Positions 38,172 to 46,540 of a stretch of 64,000 nt of DNA are shown here, one piece after another (position 1 is the stretch's first letter; every line of letters begins with the position of its first letter). The notes beneath the pieces were generated by a model. The model saw nothing but the letters and a program-made list of their open reading frames with translations. It ran no database searches and had not been told where the DNA came from. The DNA is from Catenovulum sediminis (GTDB lineage: Bacteria; Pseudomonadota; Gammaproteobacteria; Enterobacterales; Alteromonadaceae): the NCBI RefSeq assembly GCF_007289895.1, contig NZ_CP041661.1, forward strand, positions 310,001 through 374,000, written 5' to 3'. Position numbers and translations under genes: made by a program.

Positions 38172-40103
38172 TTATTCGGGAATGAGATCAGCTGGGATAT
38201 CGGCAATTTTATCGTCAGCGCCCGCTGCAAAGTTGCTGATATGATAACTGTTTGCTTTAGACCAGTCGGCTTCTGCACGGCCGTCGCCTAGCACAATATT
38301 GCCTAGTTTTTGCCTAAACCAAGCTGCTAAAGCTTTGTATTCAGGGTCATAAGCGACATTGTTCCTTTCGAGCGGGTCTTTTTCTAAATCATACAAAGAC
38401 ATTTCAACTTTTTCCGCTGGCGCATTCAAAGCCCATTTTAAGTTTTTACCTAACTGATGCGCTTTAACCAATCCATTAAATGGACGGGTGCGCATAGAAA
38501 AGCGGAATCTTTTAGTATGTAAGTACGCTCTGGGGCCTGCTATCACATTGATTTCACCCAAAATGTAATCACGTTTTGGCAAATTTTCGTTGTATACATC
38601 AAATAAGTTCAAGCCATCTAAGTAGCTGAATTTCTCTTGATATACGTCTGCCCCTGCTGCAGATAAAATGGTTGGCGCAAAATCAACAAACTCAACTAAA
38701 TCTCGGTAGACGCCACCAGACGGGACAACCGATTTATCTGAAGAAACAACCAATACCGCGTTAGCAACCGATTGTTTCCATGGTCCAAACTTAGCTTCCA
38801 TACCTTGTTCACCCAAATGCCAGCTATGATCTCCAATTGCAAAAACAATTAAATATTCCTGACCATTTTCAATACTGTATTTTTTAAATGCTTCTACCGC
38901 ATCGCCAATCAGCGCGTCACCATATGCAGTAAATGCATAATAATCGCGAATAGCTTGTTGTTTTTGCTCATACGTCATTGCATCGATTTTGCCTGCATTG
39001 TAAATACGACGAAGCTGCTCAGGCAATTTAGCCAGTTCTGACTTTTCGAATTTCGGAATGTCATACACCTTGTCTTTAAAACGACCTCTAAATGATTTTG
39101 GCGGCAATACTGGGGTATGCGGCAAGTGGAATCCAAGATTTAAAAATTGTGGTAAGCGGGTATCTGCGCCTTTTGCGGTTTTGCCCCAAGATGTTTTAAA
39201 CTCTTGATTGGCGTTTTCTAAATAATTTTTAAATTCTTTTACAATGTACGCATCAACCGTTTCGCCTGCCGGTTTTGGATTTTCACCGCCTAAAATAAGG
39301 CTGGTATTGGCGCGCGTATAAGCGCGCAGCAATCCAAACTCTTGGTTAACACTTTCTATTTCCGCTAAATCCTGCTGCGTAAGTTCAGCATTATGGCGAC
39401 TGATAAAATACTGTTTTTTCTCGCCGTTGGGGTATAACACGGTTTCAACTGCGCCTTGTTTAGGATTCTGTTCATTGCTCCAGTCATAAAGCGTTTTAGT
39501 AAATAAATCGCCGATACCATTTTTTTGCAGATCGTGTTTAAAGTGCACTTGATAATCGTATAGGTTGGCGTCGTGAAACCCCTGACCCGGGCCCCACTTA
39601 AATATGTAGCTGTCTTCTTTGCCAAAAGTTGCTGTTTGATAACCATAGTCGCGTATCGACTGAGAAACGGTTGGTTTGACAAAATCTGGGTTTTGGTGCG
39701 TCAGTTCAAACGCATAATGGCCGTTTCTAAACGGATAACGACCCGACAACATAGAGCCACGCGAAGGCCCACAGACGGGCGCTTGGTTAAACGCTTGGGT
39801 AAAAAATACACCTTCTTCAGCTAATTTATCGATATTGGGTGATTCAACATACCCGAGCGGGCTTTCAGCTTGGCCATAAACCAGTTTGTTATAATAACTA
39901 ACCGAATCGGGCCTTTGATCATCTGTGATGATCCATAAAATATTGGGTTTAGATTTAAAGGTAGGGGTAGCCGCTTTAGGTTCAAAAACCTTGTTAACCT
40001 CGGTGGAGGGCTGATGGTTTTCAGAGGTACTGCAACCCGCTAAAGCAAGCGGTATGAGGCAACTAACCAGTAAATTTCGGCTCGAAAATAAACTTAACTT
40101 CAT
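38172..40103 (-). CDS. Sulfatase (formylglycine type, S1 family), lipoprotein
   Basis: Type I sulfatase of 643 residues that removes sulfate esters, likely from algal galactans. Lipoprotein signal ending LALAGC places it on a membrane facing the periplasm or surface. The metal site [14 protein letters not shown] and the modification site CGPSR at Cys111 (in [20 protein letters not shown]) are intact, so an anaerobic or FGE-type maturase elsewhere must convert Cys111 to formylglycine. Further blocks: [35 protein letters not shown] and [16 protein letters not shown]. It follows the ECF/anti-sigma pair by 119 bases and has its own copy of the shared promoter element. Confidence 0.94.
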   Translation of the reverse strand: MKLSLFSSRNLLVSCLIPLALAGCSTSENHQPSTEVNKVFEPKAATPTFKSKPNILWIITDDQRPDSVSYYNKLVYGQAESPLGYVESPNIDKLAEEGVFFTQAFNQAPVCGPSRGSMLSGRYPFRNGHYAFELTHQNPDFVKPTVSQSIRDYGYQTATFGKEDSYIFKWGPGQGFHDANLYDYQVHFKHDLQKNGIGDLFTKTLYDWSNEQNPKQGAVETVLYPNGEKKQYFISRHNAELTQQDLAEIESVNQEFGLLRAYTRANTSLILGGENPKPAGETVDAYIVKEFKNYLENANQEFKTSWGKTAKGADTRLPQFLNLGFHLPHTPVLPPKSFRGRFKDKVYDIPKFEKSELAKLPEQLRRIYNAGKIDAMTYEQKQQAIRDYYAFTAYGDALIGDAVEAFKKYSIENGQEYLIVFAIGDHSWHLGEQGMEAKFGPWKQSVANAVLVVSSDKSVVPSGGVYRDLVEFVDFAPTILSAAGADVYQEKFSYLDGLNLFDVYNENLPKRDYILGEINVIAGPRAYLHTKRFRFSMRTRPFNGLVKAHQLGKNLKWALNAPAEKVEMSLYDLEKDPLERNNVAYDPEYKALAAWFRQKLGNIVLGDGRAEADWSKANSYHISNFAAGADDKIADIPADLIPE

Positions 40104-40135
40104 CGTTATTTCTCTTCTTTTATTTATTCACATAT

Positions 40136-40170
40136 CCTTATCCGTAAAATGAAGCAGAATTGACACATTT
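40136..40170 (-). promoter_or_regulatory. Candidate ECF promoter of the sulfatase gene
   Basis: On the minus strand AAATGTGTC, 14 bases, then TTACGGATAAGG, ending 33 bases before the sulfatase ATG. It matches the beta-helix element at 38017-38051 in 20 of 21 bases of the two blocks with identical spacing. Confidence 0.65.
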
Positions 40171-40222
40171 AATTGTTTACTTTTTACAATGAATTTAAAA
40201 ACTCGAGAATCAAACCTAAACT

Positions 40223-42133
40223 TTACTCACTGCTAATTTTAGATAATTCAAAATTATCAAAATGCGCAATTGCGCCGGCATTCATTTGTATATTCAATTC
40301 AAACGCTTGGTTTTCTGGTATTTCATGCGCAGGAATGATAACCCTAACGCGGACTAATCCTTCACCATCCACCCAGTATTTTCCGCGTTCAAAACCAAAG
40401 TTTCGCCACTTAGGTTTAAAATGCGAGTTTCCGGTATTAGGAATATGATTGAGTGACACTTTTCCTTGTATCACTTTTAAATCATACGCAAATAAATAAT
40501 CTGTATTTTTCTCTAACCTGGGCTGAGTAAATGCATTAGATGTAAATTTTATTTGCATTTCGCCTGTGGTGGTATTGGCGTACAAGCCATAGTTGCCGTC
40601 AATTGCCGCGTCTTTTGTGACTTGTAAAATCGCAAAATTTTCACGGTCGATTTGTCGCTCTATATTAAATCCAGCACTCAGTTTTCCGCTTTCAAACCCA
40701 CTTACTGCGGGCTGTATTAGGTTTTTCGCAGGCTTAAGCTCGACCAGTTTAACATTGTCTAAATACCATTCTTCGTTCGGTGTCCAGAATGCAATTTCGA
40801 CAAAAGTGTGGGTTGTGGGCCAGTCTGCACCATCAATAATTTTTTCATAGTGCTGCCATTGGTTATCTCGTGGCATTCTAAACCAAGGGCCATGCGCAGT
40901 GGCTTGAAAATCAGAATTATAGCTATTGGTAAAACGGGTAAAGCCATCGGCTGATTCGGCATTTTTAGAAACTCGTTTGATATCAAAGCTGATCTTGTAT
41001 TGTTTGTGTTTTTTAACAAACCCGGCAGGTAGAGATTTATGGTCTATTAACAAAAATACAGGGCCTGCATTCATGGTATTAATGTGTAGGCCGTAATTTC
41101 CAGATTTTGCTGCTTCAGCTTTCACGCTGGCAAAACCTAGGCTTTTTGCATCTATCAGCCAATCGGTTAAATCTCCGGTTTCAAAACCGCTGTTCAGTCC
41201 TTTTAATATTTGAAGCTGGTGGCTGTGATCCTGTTCTGTATTCGACGTTTGTTCAGCATCTTTTTCTGATTTTTTATCCGTCGTATTATTTTCTGCTTTA
41301 TTTTCCGTTTTATTTGTCGCGTTATTGGCTGAAAAAGGCAAACCGACACCTGACGATTGCTGAGTTTGATCCTCTGCTATTGGTAATAATTGAGTTGAAT
41401 GAGCGGTTATTTTAAACGAATAAGGCAAGTCGATTTGACGATAAATAGGGGTTAAATCAAGGTACTTGTCCGCATCTGATGCGGTGATATTCGCCGCCAA
41501 ACTGGTGATAATATATTCATCATTTTGAGTCCGCACAATGAAATCGTCAGATTTAGCTGGCAGCTTAACTTCCAGCTGTCCCTGCACGAGTTTAATGTCA
41601 TTTTTGTCTTTAATATGCAGATGCACCGGCGCATTAGCCTTCAAAATAACACCGTTTTTAAAGGTTATTTCAGCCTTACCTTCTAATAACTGAAACGGGC
41701 CGGCAGCAAGTGTAAAGAGCTCTTTATCAGCGGTTTTAGTCATACGGGCGGATGGCCCATAATGCACAGTCGCCAATTCAGTGTTCGATTGATCAAATGC
41801 GAAAAACAGCAAAATACAAACTAAAATACTCGCTGCTATTGGCAATCCGTTATACCAAAAATGTTTTGTCACTTGGCGCGCAGCGACTGATTTAAACTGG
41901 GGTTTATTTTCAGCAACCGCTTTATCTTGCTGGTTTATCCGGGCCATCACACTGGATGTAAACGCTTCTGTATCTGTTTGATTTAGTTTAATTTTTAACA
42001 GCTTATGTATCAGAAAATGACGGGCAGCGCGCTTTTTAAACTGCGGATCGTGCTGCAGCGCTTGCTGAAACTCGGCTGGATTGGTTTTATCGGCAATATA
42101 ACGCGCTATCAAATCGTCTTGATGTTTGTTCAT
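40223..42133 (-). CDS. FecR-like anti-sigma factor with two extracytoplasmic CBM-like modules
   Basis: Predicted membrane anti-sigma factor, 636 residues, in an ATGA overlap with the ECF sigma gene. Residues 1-~95 are cytoplasmic with ARYIADKTNPAEFQQALQHD; a single membrane helix follows (LPIAASILVCILLFFAF). A FecR-type domain comes next (HYGPSARMTKTADKELFTLA, EITFKNGVILKANAPVHLHI, QGQLEVKLPAKSDDFIVRTQ). After a polar linker rich in Asn and Lys (~265-300) are two CBM4/9-like modules: LNSGFETGDLTDWLIDAKSL ... HYEKIIDGADWPTTHT ... WYLDNVKLVEL, and GFESGKLSAGFNIERQID ... IAHFDNFELSKI. The first is plainly related to a module of the GH86 enzyme at 28709. This architecture suggests direct sensing of a polysaccharide. 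Confidence 0.85.
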   Translation of the reverse strand: MNKHQDDLIARYIADKTNPAEFQQALQHDPQFKKRAARHFLIHKLLKIKLNQTDTEAFTSSVMARINQQDKAVAENKPQFKSVAARQVTKHFWYNGLPIAASILVCILLFFAFDQSNTELATVHYGPSARMTKTADKELFTLAAGPFQLLEGKAEITFKNGVILKANAPVHLHIKDKNDIKLVQGQLEVKLPAKSDDFIVRTQNDEYIITSLAANITASDADKYLDLTPIYRQIDLPYSFKITAHSTQLLPIAEDQTQQSSGVGLPFSANNATNKTENKAENNTTDKKSEKDAEQTSNTEQDHSHQLQILKGLNSGFETGDLTDWLIDAKSLGFASVKAEAAKSGNYGLHINTMNAGPVFLLIDHKSLPAGFVKKHKQYKISFDIKRVSKNAESADGFTRFTNSYNSDFQATAHGPWFRMPRDNQWQHYEKIIDGADWPTTHTFVEIAFWTPNEEWYLDNVKLVELKPAKNLIQPAVSGFESGKLSAGFNIERQIDRENFAILQVTKDAAIDGNYGLYANTTTGEMQIKFTSNAFTQPRLEKNTDYLFAYDLKVIQGKVSLNHIPNTGNSHFKPKWRNFGFERGKYWVDGEGLVRVRVIIPAHEIPENQAFELNIQMNAGAIAHFDNFELSKISSE

Positions 42134-42693
42134 GCCGTACTCTCTTTTAGGCGTTTATCTATACAATTTCGCAGTTTTTCACGAATTCGATGCAGCCGCA
42201 TCGTCATTGCTGAATGTTTAACTTGGTGCAGTTTCGTGAGCTCGTCTACGGAGTAACCTTCGCTATAATGCTGAATAATCAGTTGATGATATTTACCATC
42301 TACTTTTTGCAAACACTGCTCTAAAGCATCCAGCATGGTATTTTCATCATTGTTTTTAAGTTCGTGTTCTATTTCATCAATCAGAATTTCTTCAAAGTCA
42401 CTGATATCCAGATTTACTTGCGTGTTCAATTTTCGGTAATAATCTTTGAGCTGATTAAGTGCGATACCTTTTAACCAAGGCCGAATAGGGCGATTAATAT
42501 CAAACTCTTTTAGCTTTCTGTGCGCAATAATAAAAGCTTCCTGAGCTAAATCATCAGCATCGCTTACCAGCTTCATGCGTATTGCGAGAAACGCCCGAAC
42601 ATCACTTGCGTATCTTCTGATAATTTCAGCAAAAGCACTGTCATCGCCACACTGAGCCAAAGTGATAATTTTTCTGTCATCGTCAAATTTCAA
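42130..42693 (-). CDS. ECF-type RNA polymerase sigma factor
   Basis: Sigma-70 of the extracytoplasmic-function group, 187 residues from a TTG at 42693 preceded by GGGTGGG. Region 2: GDDSAFAEIIRRYASDVRAF and DADDLAQEAFIIAHRKLKEF, with RPWLKGIALNQLKDYYRKL; region 4: YHQLIIQHYSEGYSVDELTK and HSAMTMRLHRIREKLRNCID. It resembles the Rhodopirellula/Verrucomicrobium-type ECF group. The in-frame ATG at 42795 would add 34 residues without family similarity and would put the shared promoter element inside the gene, so TTG is preferred. It is coupled to the anti-sigma gene by a 4-base overlap. Confidence 0.88.
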   Translation of the reverse strand: MKFDDDRKIITLAQCGDDSAFAEIIRRYASDVRAFLAIRMKLVSDADDLAQEAFIIAHRKLKEFDINRPIRPWLKGIALNQLKDYYRKLNTQVNLDISDFEEILIDEIEHELKNNDENTMLDALEQCLQKVDGKYHQLIIQHYSEGYSVDELTKLHQVKHSAMTMRLHRIREKLRNCIDKRLKESTA

Positions 42694-42752
42694 ACACCCA
42701 CCCCAGTCGACAATTTGAGAAATATGCTCAGTTTGTTTACACCTATATCTAT

Positions 42753-42787
42753 ATATATTGTTAAGTACGGCGAAAATTGACACATTT
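42753..42787 (-). promoter_or_regulatory. Candidate autoregulatory promoter of the ECF gene
   Basis: On the minus strand AAATGTGTC, 14 bases, then TTAACAATATAT. The upstream block is identical to those before the sulfatase and beta-helix genes and the spacing is the same; the downstream block agrees at 7 of 12 positions. It ends 60 bases before the TTG start. Confidence 0.5.
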
Positions 42788-42958
42788 ATTTTCAATTATT
42801 CACCGACTGCATCTAATTTGTGTATAGCTTTTAACTACGCGGGAGCGACGAGTTGATGGTGATTGGAGGGAAATTAGTGGTCGTAAAATTTAGATACATC
42901 TGCTGTGCTTGAACCGCATAGTACCCATATTCGTAAACGTCCGTCATGCTACGCTAAA

Positions 42959-43249
42959 TCAGTCAGCTTCGTTTTTGCTGAATACGCTCTGCTTATCAAC
43001 CATTTTTTGAATACCAACACAGTGAAAATGAAAATACAAGACACCACCGACAACACCCAATAACCCCCTCGCATATACCCCGTCAAGAAGGAATATATAT
43101 TTCCCTATAAATAACGAAAGTAATAAGCTTAACAAACCGATAAAAGGCCAAATGGTTTTAAATGCTTTGAAATAATAGTCTTTATAAACAGATTTTTTAT
43201 TTATGATATTTGGAACATCCAATTGCTTGTACGACAAGTAAAATTTCAT
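42959..43249 (-). CDS. Small membrane protein, unknown
   Basis: A 96-residue protein with two hydrophobic helices (WPFIGLLSLLLSLFIGKYIFLL and ARGLLGVVGGVLYFHFHCVG, partly) and charged ends (KNEAD tail). ATG at 43249 with a GAGG-type site shortly upstream. I recognise no family. It lies in the border zone between the polysaccharide genes and the defence island, where several orphan genes lie. Confidence 0.5.
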   Translation of the reverse strand: MKFYLSYKQLDVPNIINKKSVYKDYYFKAFKTIWPFIGLLSLLLSLFIGKYIFLLDGVYARGLLGVVGGVLYFHFHCVGIQKMVDKQSVFSKNEAD

Positions 43250-43519
43250 TTTGACCTCTAAAATTAATCCGCTTTTGAATAGTTCAAAATATACACGCGC
43301 CGACTATAACGCCAACACCTCCTAATATAGGGCCTCCAATCAAAATTAAACCTGCCCCAAGGTACAGTTTTTGAATTTAATTCGGGTTTAACATTCCCTT
43401 AACCCGATTTTTTCACTTACATTTTGGTGTAGATATTCCAGCAGTGAAACTCAACTGAATCGAATTTATGCTCGAACATCAGCTTCCTGTAGCGCCAAAC
43501 CTGCTGAAGCAGAACTTCG

Positions 43520-43744
43520 ATGCCACGGGCTCTAACCATATATGTAAAAACTGATGACAATTTTTTAAGATCGATATCGGGTTGTTCTGGTAATGATGTT
43601 TTTAAAAATACTACAGTAGATGTAGGTCAAGCTTCAGCTTGTTTCAAGAGCTTTTCGAAAGGAAATGAAAGTTGGGATATTGTCATAGATAATGGGTATC
43701 TCTTTTTCGAATATTATTTGTATGATCGCCCTGAATATAAATAA
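43520..43744 (+). CDS. Hypothetical protein (doubtful)
   Basis: A 74-residue frame (MPRALTIYVKTDDNFLRSIS... DRPEYK) with balanced composition and a plausible folded pattern, ending with DIVIDNGYLFFEYYLYD. No clear ribosome site precedes the ATG. No family recognised. It may be a real orphan or a gene remnant in the border zone. Confidence 0.3.
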   Translation: MPRALTIYVKTDDNFLRSISGCSGNDVFKNTTVDVGQASACFKSFSKGNESWDIVIDNGYLFFEYYLYDRPEYK

Positions 43745-43942
43745 TTAGCGGTCGAGACGCCCAAGAATAGCAATCGGGGACAGCTCCTAATTAAAAAGTT
43801 GTGAATGCCCTCAGAAGGCCCTTCACTGTAGCGTACTTTTTCTCGTGATTTTTTTGGATACCGGGTGTGGTTCCAGACGCATAATACTTTTGGCGAGACG
43901 TTACTTAGCGTTGTTAGAACATTTCGGCAATACATTTGGGCA

Positions 43943-44179
43943 TTAAAATAAGTCGTCTTCTTCACTGGTTTCTGTTGACGATCGCACATGAAGCGTTTCC
44001 CACATTTCGTTTTGGTGAAGCCATATTGGGTCAGCATTTTTCTCTATCCATTCATTACTGTCAACGCCATCAATTTTTGCCGGACGCTTAACCTTAACTT
44101 GCTTTCCGTTCATGAAAACCCACATATATTTCTTTTGTCGCTCTATCTTTGCTGCTTTTCTAGCTTTAATCTTTGCCAT
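43943..44179 (-). CDS. Hypothetical small basic/acidic protein
   Basis: A 78-residue protein with a Lys/Arg-rich start (AKIKARKAAKIERQKKYMWV) and an acidic end (SSTETSEEDDLF). The middle contains DSNEWIEKNADPIWLHQNEM. The plan suggests a small nucleic-acid- or ribosome-associated protein, but I recognise no family. It stands alone on the minus strand, 49 bases downstream of the monooxygenase-like gene. Confidence 0.5.
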   Translation of the reverse strand: MAKIKARKAAKIERQKKYMWVFMNGKQVKVKRPAKIDGVDSNEWIEKNADPIWLHQNEMWETLHVRSSTETSEEDDLF

Positions 44180-44228
44180 ACTTGTTTCTACGTTCTAGAG
44201 CCAAAACCAAGGGGCTTATCCTTATTTA

Positions 44229-44570
44229 TTAGGTATTTACATGGCTCACAATAACATATTGACCCGGAGAAACGATAATGGGTTCAGGGAAACCTTTACC
44301 CAAAACTTTTCTTCCTTCATTATTTTCACCAGACTGGTTACTGAAACCGATATTGACTACTTTTTCGAAGTGAGCATATGATGCCCACACTACTGTATTG
44401 ACATATTTTATAGAGCCATCCACTTCTCGATTAAGTGACCTGTAAAAGGTTGAACTCACGAAACCTTCTTGTTCGCTAAAATAGGATACATATTCATCAC
44501 GAATTTGCTCAGCAATCACTTCCATCCCTCTCGGGACAGTAATAGTATTTATTACACTTACTTGATCCAT
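44229..44570 (-). CDS. Antibiotic-biosynthesis-monooxygenase (ABM)-like protein
   Basis: A 113-residue protein with the ferredoxin-like dimeric alpha/beta barrel pattern of ABM proteins: VSVINTITVPRGMEVIAEQI, SEQEGFVSSTFYRSLN, and NTVVWASYAHFEKVVNIG, where the conserved Trp-Ala/Ser follows the central strand. The ATG at 44570 has GGAGG 8 bases upstream; the frame opening at 44594 lacks such a site. Members degrade heme or oxidise quinone-like compounds, others are of unknown role. The gene is isolated, so no pathway can be inferred. Confidence 0.72.
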   Translation of the reverse strand: MDQVSVINTITVPRGMEVIAEQIRDEYVSYFSEQEGFVSSTFYRSLNREVDGSIKYVNTVVWASYAHFEKVVNIGFSNQSGENNEGRKVLGKGFPEPIIVSPGQYVIVSHVNT

Positions 44571-44628
44571 GAGCGGCCTCCAAAAAAGATGCATAATGCT
44601 TTAGTATTCGTGCACACGTAGTTTGTGA

Positions 44629-44829
44629 GAATTATTTGTTCAACGGGCAAACGGGGCAGTTGTCTGGTTTGATTTAAGCCAATTTAATCATTATTTGCAA
44701 CTTTATTTTCGATATGCGCAGCAAGGCTTTCCTCGAATCAACGAGCGAATGATTTATAGTGATTTTATTGCCTTAAAAATTTCACCTAACCCATCTTTAA
44801 ACCCATGCCAGTTAAAACTCTGCTTATAG
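44629..44829 (+). other. Open frame without start codon, possible gene remnant
   Basis: A 66-codon frame free of stops, with protein-like composition (GAVVWFDLSQFNHYLQLYFR, QGFPRINERMIYSDFIALKI) but no ATG/GTG/TTG at its head. It could be the end of a deleted gene. No family recognised. Confidence 0.25.
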
Positions 44830-44833
44830 CAGA
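44819..44833 (-). terminator. Short hairpin after the AlbA_2 gene
   Basis: TCTGCT-TAT-AGCAGA, followed on the minus strand by GTTTTAAC, 20 bases after the stop at 44853. Short stem; plausible end of the defence operon. Confidence 0.4.
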
Positions 44834-44852
44834 CCCTGTTTGACCATTTGTT

Positions 44853-46412
44853 TTATCTTTTTCCTTCTAAAACTAGCTTTCCTTTTGTTGATAACTGATA
44901 TTTTTGAGTTGGGCTACGGGGCGAATCAGGCTCAGTCATTTCAACCAAACTTTGCTGTAATGCGGGCTGAAGATAATTTTGTAAAAATGTTGGCCGATGC
45001 TTTATCTTGAGTGTTGAAAGTAAAGCTTTGGTATTTAGAGGCTGTTCAACTAATGCGATCATTAACCGTTCTACTTGTTCGGTTACTTGTTCGGTTACTT
45101 GTTCGGTTACTTGTTCTTCAGCTTTACTTTTCACAGTAAACCCAGCGTGGATTGGTAGTTTAATCAAAAAATAACTACGTTCATCATCACTTTCAAATTC
45201 GGGCTTGGGAGAACCATTAGCCTTCATTACCCGCAATATCTTAGGTACACCAGTAGACCTGCCTTCCGTTAAATCCAGCTCCTTTAAAAATTCACCAATG
45301 CGACGATTGCGATAACGTCGGCTTACTGCTTTTCCAGCCTGTAAATCACTTAAACGAATTGACCTGTCTGGTCCTGGAAAACTTAACACCATCAAATATT
45401 CGCCATCAATTCGAATTTCAATGGGTTCACGAATTTCATACGAGCGATGATAAACCGCATTTACCACGGCTTCTTCAACCGCTGCTAATGGAAAATTCCA
45501 AAATCGCTCAGCTTCTGGCCTAGTCGGTTTTTTAACCACTGCTTCTTTTAGATAGTTTCGGTTAATATAATCTAACGTGTTACGGGTAATACGTCCTAGC
45601 GACCCTGTGAAAATTTTTTCTTCAAAACGATCGCCGCCAGCCCCATCTGGGAAATAAACAACATCAATTTGCGTGGCAGGAAAAAATTGCTCTGGTCTCT
45701 CATTGAAAAACAATAATCCAACATTTTTTGGAAATGCCATTTCGGATGGACCACCAACCACATTCATCCGGCGACCGAGCGCTTCAGTATCTAAATCATG
45801 AGCTTCGGTACTCAATTCGCTTTGAATATCAACTAAGAATTCGCGCATTAGATAAGGTGACAAATCATCCAGTTTAGCGGTTTGACGATAACGATCATCA
45901 AATGGCACGGTTGCAGCTAATGTCATAAGCTCTCGTTCATCATTCCCTGTTGCTTTAACCGTGCTGGTATGTTTACGCAAATAATAAGCCCAATCAGCCT
46001 TTTTACTTAAACAGGTTTTCGCTTTATATGGCCGAGATTCACCACCCGGAGCCCATAAAACCAATATTGTTTTGCCTTGTATTTCATAGCTAGCTGTAAG
46101 CGGGTGATAATTTGGCGCGATTGCCGAGTGACCAAGGTTTAAAAGCTCTTTTTGAATGGCATCGATTTGCTCAGGTAATAACCCAACTGGTGCATCGTTG
46201 GCTGACACTAGCGGCTGACCATTTTGCTCGGCGACACCAATCACCACATAACCGCCACCCAGATTATGAAAATCATTCGCAAACGCACAAATAGTATGCA
46301 GAATAGACTCAGGGTTCCAACCGGATTTATATTCAATGCGCTCACTCTCAACAGTTCGAAGAGTAAGTAGATCATCAATATTAACGGGGAGCTTTGTGGT
46401 TAAGTCGTTCAT
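44853..46412 (-). CDS. Schlafen/AlbA_2-domain ATP-binding protein
   Basis: 519-residue protein with an N-terminal AlbA_2/Schlafen-type domain (ESERIEYKSGWNPESILHTI, AFANDFHNLGGGYVVIGVAE), a middle region, and an HATPase-like part (FPLAAVEEAVVNAVYHRSYE, KELDLTEGRSTGVPKILRVM). A winged-helix-like C terminus follows a repeat EQVTEQVTEQVTEQVERL. Proteins of this build are called transcriptional regulators or ATP-dependent proteins and are common in defence islands beside type I restriction systems. It ends the defence run, 128 bases after the RloC-like gene. The role is uncertain: a regulator or a nucleic-acid effector. Confidence 0.82.
   Translation of the reverse strand: MNDLTTKLPVNIDDLLTLRTVESERIEYKSGWNPESILHTICAFANDFHNLGGGYVVIGVAEQNGQPLVSANDAPVGLLPEQIDAIQKELLNLGHSAIAPNYHPLTASYEIQGKTILVLWAPGGESRPYKAKTCLSKKADWAYYLRKHTSTVKATGNDERELMTLAATVPFDDRYRQTAKLDDLSPYLMREFLVDIQSELSTEAHDLDTEALGRRMNVVGGPSEMAFPKNVGLLFFNERPEQFFPATQIDVVYFPDGAGGDRFEEKIFTGSLGRITRNTLDYINRNYLKEAVVKKPTRPEAERFWNFPLAAVEEAVVNAVYHRSYEIREPIEIRIDGEYLMVLSFPGPDRSIRLSDLQAGKAVSRRYRNRRIGEFLKELDLTEGRSTGVPKILRVMKANGSPKPEFESDDERSYFLIKLPIHAGFTVKSKAEEQVTEQVTEQVTEQVERLMIALVEQPLNTKALLSTLKIKHRPTFLQNYLQPALQQSLVEMTEPDSPRSPTQKYQLSTKGKLVLEGKR
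45072..45116 (-). repeat. 12-bp tandem repeat inside the AlbA_2 gene
   Basis: TACTTGTTCGGT is repeated three times in full and once in part on the plus strand. It encodes the VTEQ tetrads of the linker. Units of 12 keep the frame, so copy number can vary the linker length without breaking the gene. Confidence 0.85.
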
Positions 46413-46540
46413 TATTCACCTTAGTTCAGTTTATTTGAGCTGCCGATGTGAATTTTTCTTCACGAGCATATTGCAGCCCACCAATAACAATATAATGCTG
46501 AGATGGGTCTGAAGTATGGCGACTTTCATCGCAATAGACA

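Noticed and set aside
43284-43376. Startless hydrophobic Gly-rich minus-strand frame (LYLGAGLILIGGPILGGVGV), thought to be a second small membrane or bacteriocin-like peptide
   Set aside because: No ATG/GTG start, no double-glycine leader and a stop immediately upstream.
43900-43940. GTTAGAAC near 43914 as a possible integron attC site, given the small orphan genes around it
   Set aside because: No matching core site at the other end, no folded attC structure and no integrase in the window.
43714-44037. 107-residue minus-strand frame
   Set aside because: Overlaps the better-supported 78-residue frame at 43943-44179; composition rich in Arg, Cys and Thr unlike a folded protein.
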